Source: Caldifarciminota bacterium (GTDB lineage Bacteria > Hydrothermota > 32-111 > QNBC01). Taken from it: 7,731 bases of DNA. The stretch's first letter is position 1. Each line of letters opens with the position of its first letter. Below the pieces are notes generated by a model that ran no database searches, was not told where the DNA came from, and worked only from the letters and a program-made list of their open reading frames with translations. The DNA lies in assembly GCA_015486655.1 (NCBI GenBank), contig WFRF01000073.1:1-7731 (forward strand), written 5' to 3'. This document shows positions 6,353 to 7,731 of the stretch, piece after piece. Position numbers and translations under genes: made by a program.

Positions 6353-6772
6353 TTATTTATACAGCCCGTGTATTCTGTATGCTGTAAGTGTATCGTCATT
6401 TCCTCGTATAATTCCCTCTAAAATCCAATATCGTGAGAGTTTCATCGAATCATTCGGTATTTTCCAGGAATGGATACTATTGCAACTATCTTCAAAAACC
6501 CATCCGCTATCAGCCCAGAGACTTGAAAATAAATTCCAGTGTGTCGAATCAGCCACTGTATCAGTACCTGATATATAGAAGCAAAGCTGCCCCGAAAAAT
6601 TCGGGGGTGTTTTCATTGAATAGACTATTGTATCTGCCTTTGTTACATACCCGCTGTCATTCACCATATAGCCCGCCGGCACCTGGAATACATTGCAATA
6701 ATCTTTCCCCTGTATGTTCATTGTGAATCCTACAAGAACCATCAGCATTGTTAAAACTAATAGTTTTCTCAT
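6353..6772 (-). CDS. Exported protein of unknown function, 139 aa
   Basis: A clear Sec-type signal peptide is seen: basic start (MRK), hydrophobic core (LLVLTMLMVLVGFTM, 4-18) and a likely cleavage near residue 22 (NIQG/KD). No lipobox is present, because the first cysteine (Cys26) is not preceded by a typical L-x-x motif. The mature part is rich in Asp, Ser, Thr and Trp, has three cysteines (26, 64, 97), and shows beta-type segments such as QLCFYISGTDT (62-72) and a C-terminal DDTLTAYRIHGLYK (126-139). The start overlaps the stop of the glycyl-radical micro-protein (ATGA) with a strong AAGGAGG SD, so the two are coupled. A secreted protein in a tail operon is unusual. It could be a superinfection-exclusion or envelope factor working with the membrane protein downstream, but there is no direct evidence for that. 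Confidence 0.75.
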   Translation of the reverse strand: MRKLLVLTMLMVLVGFTMNIQGKDYCNVFQVPAGYMVNDSGYVTKADTIVYSMKTPPNFSGQLCFYISGTDTVADSTHWNLFSSLWADSGWVFEDSCNSIHSWKIPNDSMKLSRYWILEGIIRGNDDTLTAYRIHGLYK

Positions 6773-6906
6773 TTGTCCTCCTTTTTTAGTTTAAAATTGA
6801 TTCTTTTCCGAAATTCCTCCATTTTCCCTTTATTCCAATTTTGAATAGGCCTATAATATCCAACTATTCTTGAATATACTTCACATGGTATAAATATTTT
6901 TTTCAT
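6769..6906 (-). CDS. 45-aa stand-alone glycyl radical micro-protein, NrdD C-terminus-like
   Basis: The frame starts at an ATG (6906-6904) overlapping the stop of the Ig-like gene (ATGA), with GGAGGAA (6915-6909) just upstream, and ends at a TGA overlapping the next ATG. The protein contains 'CEVYSRIVGYYRP' (8-20) followed by 'IQNWNKGKMEEFRKR' (21-35). This is the C-terminal signature of class III anaerobic ribonucleoside-triphosphate reductase (NrdD), where the Gly of R-V/I-x-G-Y carries the stable radical and WNxGKxxEF follows. Here that Gly is residue 16. Only the radical loop and its tail are present: the catalytic barrel is absent, and of the Cys pairs of the NrdD zinc site only one Cys (Cys8) remains. 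By analogy with YfiD/GrcA, a spare radical domain that restores oxygen-damaged pyruvate formate-lyase, it may serve as a spare part for host or phage NrdD. Alternatively it is the split-off end of a phage NrdD encoded elsewhere. Motif recognition is strong; the role is inference. Confidence 0.83.
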   Translation of the reverse strand: MKKIFIPCEVYSRIVGYYRPIQNWNKGKMEEFRKRINFKLKKEDK

Positions 6907-7160
6907 ACTTCCTCCAATTCAAACAATATTCTATCAACATCTGTATATTTCCCATACTGTGCTTTTATAATAGCTTTATAATTGCCGCTTCCATTAGTCG
7001 AATCCGATTGATAGATATAGCTGAATAGTCCATCTCCTTCATCTGTCATATCGATATTGTCTATATCCAAATTCCCCGTAGCTGTAAATATACTTATCTT
7101 CACACTATCCGGCACACCTGTAATTGTTGCTTCTATCTTCGCTGCTGCTCCTATGAACAT
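6903..7160 (-). CDS. Small Ig-like beta-sandwich protein, 85 aa
   Basis: This protein is almost all beta strand, with the pattern 'IEATITGVPDSVKISIFTAT' (9-28), 'MTDEGDGLFSYIYQ' (38-51) and 'GNYKAIIKAQYG' (59-70). The M-T-D-x-G-D-G-x-F/Y-S-Y and G-x-Y-x-x-x-I/V-x-A elements are typical of bacterial and phage Ig-like or carboxypeptidase-regulatory-like domains used as surface decoration or spacers. It has no signal peptide or cysteine. The start overlaps the end of the propeller gene by 10 bases and has an AAAGGAG SD 5 nt upstream, so the two products are probably made together and may both sit on the virion. The specific role is unknown. Confidence 0.75.
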   Translation of the reverse strand: MFIGAAAKIEATITGVPDSVKISIFTATGNLDIDNIDMTDEGDGLFSYIYQSDSTNGSGNYKAIIKAQYGKYTDVDRILFELEEV

Positions 7161-7731
7161 GTAAACTCCTTTACCGTTATTTTCTTTATATAGCCATATT
7201 TAAGAAAATCGAGACCCTGAACGGTTGTTAAGCCTGTAAACCAACCATTATGACCAAGAGCAGAATAGTATAACCAATATTCTCCATTATATTCGACTAA
7301 AGTTGACCTATAGATCATTATATCATCCCAGCCTGAATATTGATGAACGGGAGATAATAAAGGTTCTTGCCCCACTACGAAATTAATGCCATCATCACTA
7401 ACTGCCAGATATAAAATACTATTGTTTCCATTTGAGTTGATATCACAGTAAGTTATAAGAGCAACATATTTACCATTGATTAAATTCATATTGATATGCC
7501 ATGGTTCTTTACCTTCGGGTTGTCGATTAAAAGAACACTCGACTACATTTGCCAAACTCCAATCTGATTCGAGATTACTTGAATGGTAATATCTCAATTT
7601 ATTTGTACTTCCTGTAATATTTTGAACAGCATATATTCGATACTCGTCTTCTACTTTAACAATCGCAGGAGAAAGAAAATCATCATTTAATGATTCTAAT
7701 AGCAAGATCTTATCCTCAAATGCACCTGCAC
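7151..7731 (-). CDS. GH43/GH32-like beta-propeller protein, partial (N-terminus beyond the window)
   Basis: The frame is open from the window edge to a TAG at 7153-7151, giving 192 residues of the C-terminal part. A TTG at 7705 could be read as a start, but the open frame continues upstream with fitting sequence (GAFEDKI), so the gene is cut by the window. Repeated propeller-blade patterns are seen: 'SPAIVKVEDEYRIYAV', 'EPWHINMNLINGKYVALITY', 'ILYLAVSDDGINF' and 'MIYRSTLVEYNGEYWLYYSA'. Such 'SPaiv..d..Yr.Y', 'pWHi.....gkY.al' and 'YRst....g.y.lyYS' blades are common in five-bladed glycoside hydrolase-like propellers. It probably binds or cleaves a host surface glycan, perhaps as a tail or head appendage. 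The catalytic acids cannot be judged because the first blades are missing. It overlaps the Ig-like gene by 10 bases. Confidence 0.75.
   Translation of the reverse strand, partial: AGAFEDKILLLESLNDDFLSPAIVKVEDEYRIYAVQNITGSTNKLRYYHSSNLESDWSLANVVECSFNRQPEGKEPWHINMNLINGKYVALITYCDINSNGNNSILYLAVSDDGINFVVGQEPLLSPVHQYSGWDDIMIYRSTLVEYNGEYWLYYSALGHNGWFTGLTTVQGLDFLKYGYIKKITVKEFTCS

Overview
This window is a piece of a tailed-phage (siphovirus-type) genome or prophage. Every gene I can support lies on the minus strand, so the module reads from position 7731 down to 1. Base composition is AT-rich. Genes are packed with ATGA or TAATG overlaps or very short gaps, and nearly every start has a strong GGAGG-type Shine-Dalgarno (SD) sequence. 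Those SD sites suggest a host that relies on SD initiation. A micro-protein carrying an anaerobic ribonucleotide reductase radical motif suggests a strict or facultative anaerobe. The host cannot be named from this sequence.

Layout in transcription order. (1) 7731-5550 is an accessory block in front of the tail genes: the C-terminal part of a GH43/GH32-like beta-propeller protein, an 85-aa Ig-like beta protein, a 45-aa glycyl-radical (NrdD C-terminal-like) micro-protein, a 139-aa exported protein, a 196-aa membrane-anchored protein and a 59-aa lysine-rich protein. (2) 5540-4354 holds the major tail tube protein and the tail assembly chaperone gene. The chaperone gene has a -1 frameshift extension of the lambda G/G-T kind. 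(3) 4354-1 holds the tape measure protein, a large tail hub protein that seems to carry a propeller-like insert between two halves of a gp27-like hub, and the start of a further tail protein.

How they work together: tail tube subunits polymerise around the tape measure, which sets tail length. The short chaperone and its frameshifted form hold and deliver tape measure and tube subunits. The hub protein and the gene after it form the tail tip. The propeller and Ig-like proteins probably act on or bind host surface glycans. The radical micro-protein and the exported/membrane proteins look like host-directed cargo.

The points most worth attention are the stand-alone NrdD-like glycyl radical micro-protein at 6769-6906; the frameshift cassette at 4677-4698, where a T TTT TTT heptamer sits 10 nt after an SD-like GGAGG; two mutually exclusive hairpins controlling the chaperone start at 4944-4983; and the apparent propeller insertion in the hub. 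No intergenic stretch exceeds 60 bases. I found no tRNA, rRNA, CRISPR array or insertion sequence.
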